This document shows, piece after piece, positions 34,347 through 43,897 of a DNA stretch of 43,897 nt. Both the position numbers and the translations under genes were made by a program. The DNA is taken from contig CAUDNR010001202.1 in NCBI GenBank assembly GCA_958430865.1, positions 60,833 through 104,729 of the forward strand. Reading direction: 5' to 3'. The first letter of the stretch is position 1. Every line of letters begins with the position of its first letter. The notes beneath the pieces were generated by a model that made no database searches, was not told the DNA's origin, and saw nothing but the letters and a program-made list of their open reading frames with translations. Source of the DNA: Entrophospora sp. SA101. Taxonomy: Eukaryota; Glomeromycota; Glomeromycetes; Entrophosporales; Entrophosporaceae.

Positions 34347-34743
34347 TTACCAGATAACTGGTTCAGGAACATCAGGTCCGAAATCATGTTTATAAAAATT
34401 TGATGTACAAGATCCCTCTTGAGGATCTTTATGACAAAATTTACAAATTTCCATACACCCGGGAGAATTTAAATCATTAGAGCAACCATTGCAAACAGGT
34501 GTACAACCAATATTGTTACCAACTTCAATGCCACAACATGAATAATAATCTCTACAACCGTTATTACCATTATTAGAATCAACTCCACAACAATCATATT
34601 TCTTCCTACACTTTGTCATTTGTCTGCAACAGTCATGACGATCTCTGCAGCCTTCACTATTATCTTCTCGTTGACAACAATCATAAACTGTTTCACATCC
34701 ATTAGTGTCTGCTCCTACTATCTGATTACAACAATCATGTTTT
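34262..34743 (-). repeat. Left arm of inverted gene duplication
   Basis: Matches 38402-38932 in opposite orientation. The coding part is over 80 percent identical at protein level, and the 3' flank keeps tagata[ga]cattcagaaagg followed by aacattaa in both copies. Flank similarity outside codons shows DNA-level duplication, not convergence. Confidence 0.85.
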
Positions 34744-34929
34744 GTTAATGGGTTTAACCATATAAATAACTAGAGTTCCATCAATATAAAACAAAGTATT
34801 AAATAATTGAAGGCCAGGTTCATTATCATTGTATGAAGCTACATTATAAGAATTTACATGTTGATAATTTAGAAAAGTTATAGATGAAAATATTAATAAT
34901 GCTATTAGACTAAATTTTTTTCCAGCCAT
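34347..34929 (-). pseudogene. Truncated paralogue: signal peptide joined to Cys-rich tail, GTPase part lost
   Basis: From the ATG at 34929 the frame gives a clear signal peptide (MAGKKFSLIALLIFSSITFL, cleavage likely near VNS/YNV) and about 35 more residues to GTLVIYMVKPINKT, then a TGA at 34737-34735. Overlapping in another frame starts KHDCCNQIVGAD, and the Cys-rich tail continues to PDVPEPVIW with stop at 34347. In the intact relative at 37008 a GTPase domain and His-rich block precede the same Cys tail. Here about 350 codons of such sequence are missing and the two remaining parts are out of frame. A 37-nt in-phase 'intron' could join them on paper, but that is too short to be credible. 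I read it as an internal deletion that killed the gene. Confidence 0.75.
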
Positions 34930-37007
34930 AAATATTATAATTTGTTCTAACTATTTGAAGGAAAGATAATCAAAATCAAAAGTCAAAAAGGTCATAAGAA
35001 AATACAAATACTATAAGTCACAATTATGTAAAAAATGATTGTACATATATATAATTCACCAACAACATGATTATTATTGTGAAATTACTAAATTTATCTG
35101 TGTAAAATCAAAAAAACGAATATTGGCAACTGATTAAATAAATAAATCCTATGGGTTGTTGGCAGAGAATAGTAATTAATTCCCTTTCTAGAACCTTAGA
35201 ATATGCAGGAATATTGTACAAACATAAGTACAATTATCATTACCAAAAATGGTTAAAAATGGTTTGTACTATACCCACTGCATGAAATTATACTGTACTC
35301 AATCTAATACTAACACAACCACTCTAGAATCTTATAATAATATCTTTTGCATAATAAAATTTTTTCAATCAAAATGGAATTTTATAGAAAAAATCACAAT
35401 TTAATCAAATCATTCTTACATATTTTTTACCAGGGTAAACAAATAACGCTTTAAGAAAATCTTGACATGAAGTTGGACATTTGTTATATATGATGACATA
35501 CATGTCTCAACTTTTGGATTAATAATAAATTTAGCTTGCGATAGCCAAGTAATATTCATTCCAGACAATTTTAATGCTTTTTAGGTAGAATTTAAATCTG
35601 CGTAACAGATTTGGTTTTTTTGAGTAGTTATTAATTTATTTATTGTTTTTCATACTATTACTTTAAATGGGATTTCAAACAAAGATATTTGAAGTGTAAA
35701 TTTAAGGCTATTTATTTTTCCTATTATAATTATGGTACATATAATAAGAGAATTAATCGAATCATTCAAGCAAGATGTGATGCAGACACAATTAATGGTG
35801 CAAGATGCAATCCGTACAAGACATATTCATTTGCCACAACAGAAAGTATTTCTATACTTGTAAGATCATTTATAAATTAAAAGAATACAGTAATATATAG
35901 ATATTATTCTTATGATGATAGGAATGATTATAATGATATCAGGAAAAGAGGAAATGAATATGAAGTGACAAATATTGGGTATTTTATACATAACTATTAA
36001 TATTTTGAAATTTGGCTTATGTGATTCTAAAGATAATAATCATATATATGGATCAATTCCTTATAATAAAAGTCAAAAATTTTCCAACACAACCTTTCAA
36101 GCGATTAAAAACGACTTTATAAGAAACACTTTGACACGACTAACCATTACTGTTGAGCTTGCTTTATTCTACGTGTTAGTTGGAATAAAACCTTAAAGTA
36201 AATGTAAAAAAAAAGTGACCTTTACAGCCTGGCATAGATTAACAAATAATTAGGCCAGTCTCCTATTTTAATAGTTGTTAGGGAGCCCTAGTCTGGCTCT
36301 AAAAATTTTATTATGATTGAAAAAGTCATTGTTAAAAGAAAAACAACGAAAACTTTTTTTTTACTATGTATCTTGAATCATTAATACATTCAAGTGGACG
36401 ATAAAAATTTTACTCGTGTAATGGTTATAATGAATGACACTTGATATATATAAAGATATTAAGCCAAAATATTTGTCAAGGTATCCAAAATCGTTGAAAT
36501 AATTATTATTTGTAAACTGCGAGCAGCTAATTGGTGCGAACACATATGTTGCAGTATATTGTTTATTTAGGAAAATATTATTATTATCATTCATTATTGT
36601 TATATTATAATTTGCGATTTATTATACGTGTAATTGATATTAATTTTAACAAATGGGTAAAATTTTTTGAAAATAACTATTAGACCATCTTCCCACCCTG
36701 TAATCTGGAAAATTATAAAATTTTTTGATTTGTAGCCTATTGATTATAAATAAAGCAATTGTTGGTGATACCATGCATGTAGAGTTTTGCCGATGCTGTG
36801 ACCCAAACTAAGAGTTTTGAGTTACAGCGGCCGGCCCATTGAATCTTTATTTATAAATTGTCGAATGTTCACTATCGAGTTTTTATATCTTTCTTTAATT
36901 CTCATATTAAGAAATTCCAAAATAACCATTTATAATAATAATAATAATAATAATAATAGATTTTTTATAAATATACGGTGGCTATTTTTTCAAACGTATA
37001 AACAAAA
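34930..37007. other. Spacer between the inverted paralogues
   Basis: About 2 kb. Two plus-strand ORFs (35689-35880 and 35975-36196) and one minus ORF (36594-36364) have no recognisable features; 35760-35850 (QARCDADTINGARCNPYKTY) has two similar ARC words. An AAT/ATA triplet run lies at 36932-36958. No other structure was recognised. Confidence 0.35.
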
Positions 37008-38799
37008 ATGAAAAACGGAGAAAAAAAGAACAGCCAAGTTAGTCATATATAAATTTGTTTATCACCTCTTTCTTCTCTTTTTTAATAATAATAAAACTCT
37101 AAATTATATTGATTTTTGTAATACTTTTCTTCCAGCTAACTGAAAACAAAAAATGTATTCTGGCTATTGGGAGATCAGGGAACGGAAAAAGTTTTACGGC
37201 AAAAATTCTTGGAGCAGATGATGCGATAGTATCTGATGGTGCAGATTCATGTACCAAAGGAACCATGTTATATACTTGTGGAGATAATGGTTTCCTATAC
37301 ATTGATACGCAAGGTTTTGATGACTCCGAAGGAGTGAAGGGTGGTGATGCTCAAACGGCTTTATCGATTCTCAAAACTATGAATGAAAATGGTATCACTA
37401 AACTACACACAATTCTTTGGTTTGTTGTTCCTGAAACTCGTAAACTCGGATCTTTAGTTCGTCAAGCAAAATTCATCGAATCACTTGCCCAATATTATGA
37501 TGGCAATGTTTGGGATAATGTGATTATTGTTATGAAAGGTCAAAAGTCATCCAAATCGGCTTCCCAAGGTCCAATTGAAGCAGCAAAAGAAGTATCAAAA
37601 AAAAATTACGAAAATAAAAATATTAAGGTTTTTCATATTTCTTTATATGAATATCTTGATACAGATACATACGAAACTTTTGATGATGATACACTTAATA
37701 AAATGGGGTAAATAAATAATTTTTATGTTAATTGTTCAAAAGTTATTTTATAGCGATTAAAAAAAAATCTTTTTTTTATCTTAAAATTAGGATTTTCAAA
37801 AAAACGGAACCAAAAAAAATCTTAAATCGGTATATTGAATTAATGAAAGGCCATGATCAACATCTTGTTACAATTCTATTTAAGGAAGCAAAATGCTTAA
37901 AATGTCCAGAAGAGAATGATCCAAGATTAACAATTTCCAATTGTCATGGTGAATCGGAAAGAAAACATGAACATCCTAAAAACGTTCATACTGGAAATAC
38001 TTATAAAAAGCATTCTCTTGGCCTTTCTGGTTACCATCCAGGTAATTTAGTAAAACATCATCCTGGTGGGAAAATTAAAATACATAAATTTAGTTCCGTT
38101 ACACCATGTCATACTGGTCAAAAAATTGAATACCATCCTAATGAAAATTCGGTGCATCCATTAGTAGCAGTAGGACACCAGTATGAAACTAATGATAATA
38201 ACGTACTTCCAGTAATTGCAAGAGCTTTAACATTTTCACTTGTTAATCTACAGAGAACTGTTCATACTCCAAAAATTCATGGATGTTGTGGTTGGGGAGA
38301 AGGTTCAGATGGCTGTTCTTATGCTTGTTGTAAACAATCAAAGGGCAGTATTGGATGTAAAGAAAAATATAATTGTTGCAATAATTTCGAACCTTGCAGA
38401 AAAAAACATGATTGTTGTAATCAGATAGTAGGAGCAGATGATAATGGATGTGAAACAGTTTATAATTGTTGTCAGGGAGAAGTTAATAGTGAAGGCTGCA
38501 GAGATCGTTATGAGTGTTGTAAACAAATGGCAGAGTGTAGCAGGAGATATGATTGTTGTGGAGTTGATTTTAGTGATGGTAATAAGGGTTGTAAAGAATA
38601 TTATTCATGTTGTGGCATTGAAGTTAGTAACAATATTGGTTGCACACTTGTTTGCAATGGTTGCTCTAGAGATTTAGATTCTCCTGGTTGTATGGAAATT
38701 TGTAAAATTTGTCATAATGATCCTCAAAAGGGATCTTGCGTATTAAATCATTATAAACATGATTTCGGACCTAATGTTCCTGAATCAGTTGTCTGGTAA
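37008..38799 (+). CDS. P-loop GTPase fused to His-rich repeats and a Cys-Cys repeat tail
   Basis: Three exons: 37008-37037, 37136-37707, 37791-38799, in phase, 536 residues. The GTPase domain covers about 12-225: P-loop AIGRSGNGKSF (G1, 20-30), DTQGFDD (G3, 67-73), a beta strand HTILWFVVPET, and VIIVMKGQKSS at the G4 position without a canonical N/TKxD. Residues 255-330 are His-rich with four imperfect H-[P/T]-G-x(4-5)-H units (HTGNTYKKH, HPGNLVKH, HPGGKIKIH, HTGQKIEYH). Residues 365-517 carry eight Cys-Cys dyads in the pattern CC-x(n)-GC-x(4)-[YH]-[DNES]-CC, then CxxC pairs (VCNGC, CKICH). The spacing suggests metal binding or disulphides. The tail ends HYKHDFGPNVPESVVW. The first exon (MKNGEKKNSQ) is short and inferred from phase and a GTTAGT donor; the minus-strand relative instead has a signal-peptide exon. 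Function unknown; AIG1-like relatives act in immunity or membrane trafficking. Confidence 0.82.
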
Positions 38800-38932
38800 T
38801 TTTAAACAAAGAGCATTAATAAGAATGATTAGTATAATTTTTGCTATCTATTTTAAGTTCTTTCTTGGTTTTTGTCTGGGTGTTCCTTGCTGATTGGCTA
38901 TCAGGTAGATAACATTCAGAAAGGAACATTAA
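38402..38932 (+). repeat. Right arm of inverted gene duplication
   Basis: Partner of 34262-34743 (inverted). It includes the last six Cys-Cys units, the stop and about 130 bp of 3' flank ending aaaggaacattaa. Confidence 0.85.
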
Positions 38933-39839
38933 GACATTTATTACATATACTTATTTTGCATTTATTCAAAATTATTTCTCAAAATTATTATTGTAATAAA
39001 AAAGCAACATAATAATCATTCAAATTATAAAAAGTTCACATTTTTTGTATTGATAAATAAATTTATCAAAATTTCACTAAACTTAATAGACATAACATAA
39101 AGCTATACCCACATGAAAACTTACAATATTTTTCATCTTTTCAACTGCACTCTTCAAGTTTATATTGGAGAAAAATCATAGTTTTGAAATAAATAGTAAT
39201 GCTAATTTTGAATAACTATAGCTTGATTAAAGTTTGGGTGTTTGGATGCAAATTCTGTTTGGCCAATTTTGAATTTCACATACAGTCAGACTCCTATATA
39301 AAACTATATTGCATTAGAGCTTCAAATAAAGAGATACAGACATGAAACTAAGGGAAGTTATAGTAAATAGATTAAGCTTTTAGATTACAGAGAGTTTCTT
39401 TTCTTGCTAATTAAAAAAAAATTTTTTTATATATTCTAAAGAAATTGAAAAAAGATTGCTAATAGGAAAACTTTATAACCAAATGAGATATGGAAAAAAG
39501 CTCTTTGTAAGTTTATTATAGAAGACTTAAACAATAAAACTATAAAAAGTTTTGTTTAATTTTATTATGAAAAAGTTATTCAATTTATTATTAAATTTTA
39601 TCATAAAAATTTACATTGTAACTGATAAATTAATAGAAATTTCTTTTTATAATCCATGTTTTCAAAAAAATATATGATAAAGATACTAAAAAATCCACAC
39701 ATAATACTTTGTTATATTGATGTAACATATGTTTGATGATCAACAGCCATCAAACACCACAATAATTGATCCTGTTGTAGGGATTAGTGGTGTATTTGAA
39801 TCTGATTTATTAAAAAACAGCTTATATAGGCTTCTTCAG
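38800..39839. other. Spacer, nothing recognised
   Basis: Starts with the duplicated 3' flank and is then AT-rich. At 39281-39300 the words cagtcagactcctatataaa look like a transposon end, but no inverse partner was found. A short frame at 39731 (MFDDQQPSNTTIIDP) ends after about 38 codons. Confidence 0.35.
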
Positions 39840-40435
39840 AGTTAAGAACCAAGTTTTTTTGCTTCTTCTTCTAACACTGGTTGATCACTGATCAACAAAA
39901 AAATTATTAGATAATTTAGATTTGGTTTTAATAATTCATTTTGATTCTTTCTTTCTATAACATTCCAAATCTCTGCATGATTTTTCATTAGATCTTTGTA
40001 ATATAAGCTGACTTAGACATTGTACAACTTATTGTTGTAAACAAATCATCTACATCAAGAATATATGCCTTATTTAAATAATAACATAGTGTTAATTAGA
40101 ACTAGTAAAAAAAGGCATATTTGTTAAATATTTTATATTTATTTATATTTACTTACATTTGAAATCACATTTCTTATTCTTTAAAATTTTTCATTGAAAT
40201 TGATGGTTTAAGAGTTGTTTGAACATCACTCTATTATAAGGCGAATTAACAAATTAGTATGATATCCTTCAGATATATTTAAATTGTTCAATCTAAAAAA
40301 AATTATTATTTTACTTCTTCAGACTCATTTTTTTCTTCATTGTCATTGTCTTCTTCTGGTTCATTTTCTTAAAGTTATCTATAAGATCCCAAACGATCCA
40401 ATTATTTGTCTGTTCATCCTGTTTTGTTTGTGTTG
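39840..40435 (-). pseudogene. Decayed coding segments, kinase-like style
   Basis: On the minus strand, KQDEQTNNWIVWDLIDNFKK (about 40430-40375) is followed after a one-base shift by an acidic tail ENEPEEDNDNEEKNESEEVK with stop near 40312. Further on, KDLMKNHAEIWNVIERKNQN (about 40000-39930) and DQPVLEEEAKKLGS with a stop near 39845. The segments resemble pieces of the TKL kinase/effector genes of these fungi, but no catalytic motif is present. Non-functional. Confidence 0.3.
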
Positions 40436-40660
40436 CTTATAATTAAGTAGCTATATTATTGAATAATAGAGAAATACTCATTTCACATTAGAAAATATAT
40501 ATATAATAAATTTCAGCATTAAAATAAATTATTAATTTACCTTTACAATTTATATAATTAATATTAACAAACTATATAATAATAAAAACTCCTCCAATTG
40601 TTTATGATTTCATTCATAAAATAGTATATTAAACAAATTTTTGAAAAAAATCTTTTGAGA

Positions 40661-40796
40661 ATTGCTATTTCTCACCTGTGGTGATTGTCACGACCTAAGG
40701 AATTATACAATTTATGATTAACCCCAACCCTAACTCCGCCCCACCCAAATTTAATTCCTTAGGTGGTGACAATCACCACCGGTGAGAAATAGCAAT
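40661..40796. mobile_element. 136-bp near-perfect hairpin (foldback/MITE-like)
   Basis: The arms are 40661-40705 and 40752-40796, 45 bp each, complementary at 43 of 45 positions (mismatches in cacc[t/g]gtgg and gtcac[g/c]acc). The loop (about 46 bp) contains aaccccaaccctaactccgc, GC-rich for this genome. No clear target duplication was seen. Confidence 0.85.
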
Positions 40797-41280
40797 CCCT
40801 AAATCTTTTTAGCACTTTTTTTTATTCGTATATATTTAAAAAAAAGTTTGTTATTGATCGGCATTATGTTACATCACCTAATTTTGATAGGGTGTCTCAT
40901 ACCCCAATCAATTAACTACACTATTAATTGCAATGTAAGCTTTAAATTTAAGAAAATTTTTTTCCTTGCTTTAAACCGTTAATGTAATAAACTAAAGAAT
41001 AAAATTTTTTATTAAATGCTTAATAAAAAATCTTAGTAAAAATATGTGGGCTTCTCCAAATTACATCAACAAAAATCGTAATATCAATGGATGCTCATGG
41101 TGTGATGATTTAATCTCACCAATTATATTTTTTTGTCATTTAATGTTAACACGAACATTGCTAGTATTCAGTATAAAATGAAATTATTTAAAAAACAAGA
41201 TTTTCCATCCGAATTGACCATTCAAAGGATAAAATTCATTTTAGGGATGGAGAAATTCTCAATCAATTAAAAAAAGGAAT
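40797..41280. other. Spacer, nothing recognised
   Basis: AT-rich. Plus-strand frames contain DFPSELTIQRIKF near 41200-41240, perhaps an upstream, shifted piece of the ORF that follows. Confidence 0.3.
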
Positions 41281-41550
41281 GGTGAAATCGACCCATCTTG
41301 GTACCCAGATTATATGTGGTACTTGGTTGTTGAGAATTCATATTATTTATTTGAAGTATTTTTCAGAGAGGTTTCCTATGGCCCAAGAGCCAAAGGAAGT
41401 TCATTAATTAAACACATTAACAATGACAGATCAAGATTAGCCAAAATGGCAAAAGAGTCATGGAACAGTATGTTAAAATATATCAAACAACACACCAACA
41501 ATCCTAACTGCCTGTATTTGTTAAAAAAACTCGAAATTCCCATGATATAG
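41281..41550 (+). CDS. Unrecognised ORF fragment
   Basis: The frame is open from about 41281: EIDPSWYPDYMWYLVVENSY, FEVFFREVSYGPRAKGSSLI, HINNDRSRLAKMAKESWNSM, then LKYIKQHTNNPNCLYLLKKL and a stop at 41550. Clean amino-acid composition and good aromatic spacing say it derives from a real protein. No start codon in good context and no clear splice sites; likely an exon or remnant of a repeated gene, possibly the 5' part of the hAT-like transposase 0.8 kb downstream. I cannot assign a function. Confidence 0.4.
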   Translation, partial: GEIDPSWYPDYMWYLVVENSYYLFEVFFREVSYGPRAKGSSLIKHINNDRSRLAKMAKESWNSMLKYIKQHTNNPNCLYLLKKLEIPMI

Positions 41551-42073
41551 TAAGTATATTACATATATATACATATTTTTTTTTTTTTGAACTGCAATCA
41601 TAACTGAACTTATTTTTTTACTGGATTTTAGAAAAAAAATTGTTGTATTTATTTTAGACTACAGTCATAAACCTTTTTTCACAATGAAAAAAATATTAAA
41701 AATTCATCTCCCAGTAATTCAACAACTTCATTTTAAAAATTCAAAAGTACTTGAATTGATCAAAACTCTAAAAACTCTCTGAAGAATATTACAACAAAAC
41801 ATCAAAATAACAACAAAAACAATAGCACATAGTAAAAGAATCAACAACAAGTCAGGAATATCACACACCACTTTAAATTCCTAATTTGTTATATATATAA
41901 AATTTATCATTATATGGGGCGCAGAAAATAGAAACAGCCTTTACTGTAAAATCAAGAGATTTTGACCCAAAAATTCGGTATTTGTATATCGTTTCCATAT
42001 TTATAAGAAAAATAGGGGCTACTTTTCAAACAAAATAATAACAATATAATAATATGGTAAAATCTAAATTAGA
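41551..42073. other. Spacer, nothing recognised
   Basis: AT-rich with poly-T at 41576-41590. No feature supported. Confidence 0.35.
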
Positions 42074-42226
42074 GGCCTGCATCGGGTTGGGTCCCGTGTT
42101 TTAACACGACCCGAGCCCGAAAGTCGGGTTCGGGTTAGGCGGGTTTGGTCTTGATGTCAAATAACTGCGGGTCGGGTTCGGGTTGTAACTTGCAACAATT
42201 AATGACCCGAACTTGACCCGAATTTA
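42074..42226. repeat. GC-rich CGGGTT/AACCCG repeat patch
   Basis: Many copies of cgggtt, gggtcgggttcgggttg and its complement cccgaacttgacccgaa appear in both orientations over about 150 bp, with potential to fold back. It is a sharp GC island in AT-rich DNA, like low-complexity SINE/MITE-type elements. Confidence 0.7.
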
Positions 42227-42353
42227 AATAATTTCTTGGCAAAAAAAAAAAATCTTTAATATATATATGTATATATTAATAAATATAATTTTTTTTTTAT
42301 GATAAATTTTTTTTTTTTTATGATAATAAAAATTTTTTTTTTATTTTGTTTAG

Positions 42354-42940
42354 AAGGTTCAAAACAACCAACACTACATCTAGTAATACCTTGGTACAAA
42401 GCTTTATTAGATCATTGTCAAGTGATAACTTCTGATAATGAAATTACGAAAAAAATAAAACTAGTAGTTGCTGAAAAATTAATTGAAAAAATTAAGATTC
42501 ATGAATTACATAAATTAGCCATTTTTTTCAATCATCTTATGAAAAAATTAAAAATATTGGAGTCTGGTGATTCCACCTGGGTAAAAAATGAAATTAAAAG
42601 ACAATGTGATAATCTAACAATTAATGATGATGGTGTTAGTGCTGACAGTAATGATGATGATGATGATAATTGCATGCAAGCAATATTATCAACTACAATT
42701 TCAACTTCAAATTCAAATGTAGAGTTAGGTGATTTTAGTAAATATTATGATGATAGTGATGATGAAGATGATGACAAAGATGAAGTTGATTTGTATTTAT
42801 CAACAAAAATACAAAAAGATGACAACTTTAATATTTTAGAATGGTGGAAAAACCATCAGCATGTTTATCCAACAGGAGAGAACGTCCTATATAAGGAATG
42901 GATTTTCACAATTGATTTCAATTTTTTTTATACAGTTTAG
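42354..42940 (+). pseudogene. hAT-family transposase fragment
   Basis: Starts after a good acceptor (ttttgtttag). EGSKQPTLHLVIPWYKALLD matches the 'PTL..V.P.Y..L..HL' block of hAT transposases; ELHKLAIFFNHLMKKLKILE follows, then an acidic insertion with Asp runs (about residues 105-165), then NFNILEWWKNHQHVYPT, the start of the hAT C-terminal dimerisation domain ('D.LEWW..+...YP.LS..A'). It then turns into unrelated sequence and stops at 42940 before the conserved SSAxSER-type block. The N-terminal zinc finger and the first catalytic part are absent or lie in the 41.3-kb ORF. A dead 3' fragment. Confidence 0.72.
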
Positions 42941-43093
42941 AATACTTTTACAAGGGTATTACGTAGCCCATTCTTACAATAAATCATGTGCAAATAATTA
43001 CACAAATTTGAAGCTTTACACTTTGTTGTTATCATATCTTTTGAATCCCTTTGAATCCCACAACTTTCATAATACGATTTACTCGAAGAAAAA

Positions 43094-43897
43094 ATGTCTG
43101 AAATTAAACATTGCACAGAATGTAAAACCATTAAATCAGCTAAATTTCGTCAACTGAAAGGCAATAAATGGAAAGAAGCTGAGAACAACAACTTAGTGAA
43201 GGTAACGTGGACAGAAGGTGTTGTTTTATGTAACATTTGTTACATGAATTTCGTAGAAAATCCTTTAAAAAGGGGATCTAGGCAAGTAAAAACTACAGGA
43301 AGAGGTAAGTGAAAAGATTGATTTCACTAGAGCCATCAAGATGATTGCTAAAATCTTTTATGAAAGAGAATAGAGAATATAATAATAAAGAAGGTCCTAT
43401 ATACGAATTTGATGAAATGCGAAGATTGCTCCAAGAAATAGAACCAAGCTTGAGGGGGTTTTTTGACCAACTCTATTTAGCAGCTCGGCCATTTGAACGT
43501 AATGAACAAACAATGGACCGTATGAAGAGATTAATGGTGTTCATATGTTATCTTCTTGCTTCATTAAATAATACAAAAATTAACTCTTTTAAGTTTGACC
43601 TTGCATTCTATTTAGATTCGGTAGGTACAAGTAATGAAGGTCTAAATACAATGGCAAACCTTGGAGCAACCACAACATCAAGAGCAGTAGATCATAAAAA
43701 AAAGCAAGTTGCAGATGAACATAAGAAATATGTAGAGAATGCACCGGCTGGCTTATGAGGAAGCTTGTATGCATTGCTGGAGTGATCTTTTTCTTCGGTT
43801 TGATAGAAGAAATTATAAGCGTGCACCTTTAATGTTTTTTTCTGATATCTTTTATTGGATGGAGACAAATCATCCGATGATTGATATGTTTACTAAT
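43094..43897 (+). pseudogene. Zinc-finger-like repeated gene with frameshifts and internal deletion, continues off right edge
   Basis: ATG at 43094 gives MSEIKHCTECKTIKSAKFRQ, then a second CxxC (VVLCNICYMNF); the CTEC...CNIC arrangement resembles a GATA-type finger with a long spacer. After GRG at about 43309 the frame shifts to VSEKIDFTRAIKMIAKIFYE, ending at a TAG (43368-43370), and shifts again to NREYNNKEGPIYEFDEMRRL, RGFFDQLYLAARPFERNEQT and MVFICYLLASLNNTKINSFK up to KKYVENAPAGL (stop at 43758). A different frame then takes over at about 43744 and stays open to the window end: LAYEEACMHCWSDLFLRFDR and MFFSDIFYWMETNHPMIDMF. In full-length relatives, as I recall them, a long stretch lies between these two parts, so this copy has an internal deletion at about 43745. 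Confidence 0.7.

Noticed and set aside
34720..34760. A 37-nt intron that would rescue the truncated Cys-rich gene
   Set aside because: Other introns here are about 65 bp or longer, the donor is poor (ATG|GTTAAA), and the missing GTPase domain is explained more simply by deletion.
40720..40745. Telomere-like ccctaac words in the hairpin loop
   Set aside because: Only one or two irregular units occur, far too few for an interstitial telomere.
1..43897. tRNA, rRNA or CRISPR features
   Set aside because: Read-through of both strands showed no cloverleaf, rRNA block or regular spaced repeat that could be supported.

Overview
The window looks like nuclear DNA of an arbuscular mycorrhizal fungus (Glomeromycotina, most likely Rhizophagus or a close relative). 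This rests on strong AT richness, many short GT-AG introns in conserved genes, Asn/Ser/Asp-rich coding runs, and family types typical of these genomes: AIG1-like GTPases, tyrosine-kinase-like kinases, and abundant decayed transposons. No database search was possible, so the species is an inference. No tRNA, CRISPR or prokaryotic signal was seen.

Left part (1-19.5 kb), mostly conserved housekeeping genes. An unrecognised N/S-rich gene leaves the window at the left edge (minus). It is followed by phosphomannomutase (plus, 9 exons), a DTWD1-type tRNA-uridine aminocarboxypropyltransferase (minus) head-to-head with a WTAP-type m6A methyltransferase cofactor (plus), squalene synthase ERG9 (minus, 7 exons), a small orphan ORF, and a complete pogo/Tigger-like DNA transposon (9783-12366). 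That element has matching 19-bp inverted ends, flanking TA and a two-intron transposase spoiled by one in-frame TGA. Then come ribosomal protein uL2/RPL8 (minus, 3 exons) and a 967-residue homeodomain protein (minus) with very long low-complexity tracts.

Middle part (20-34 kb), accessory and decaying. It holds faint gene remnants, an AIG1-type GTPase with a coiled coil and C-terminal glycine zipper, a dead TKL kinase, a degraded DIRS-like reverse transcriptase (minus), an unresolved multi-exon candidate, and a short tandem array with a period of about 97 bp.

Right part (34-43.9 kb). The most unusual locus is an inverted pair of genes. The intact copy (37008-38799, plus) fuses an N-terminal P-loop GTPase domain to a histidine-rich block of H-[P/T]-G repeats and a roughly 170-residue tail of Cys-Cys dyads. 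The partner on the minus strand (34347-34929) keeps a signal-peptide-like exon and the Cys tail but has lost the GTPase part and is out of frame. Matching 3' flanks show an inverted duplication. Further right are a 136-bp near-perfect hairpin element, a CGGGTT-rich repeat, a hAT transposase fragment, and a frameshifted, internally deleted zinc-finger-like gene running off the right edge.

Exon boundaries were worked out by hand from frame, phase and GT-AG sites; those in conserved genes are good, the others may be off.
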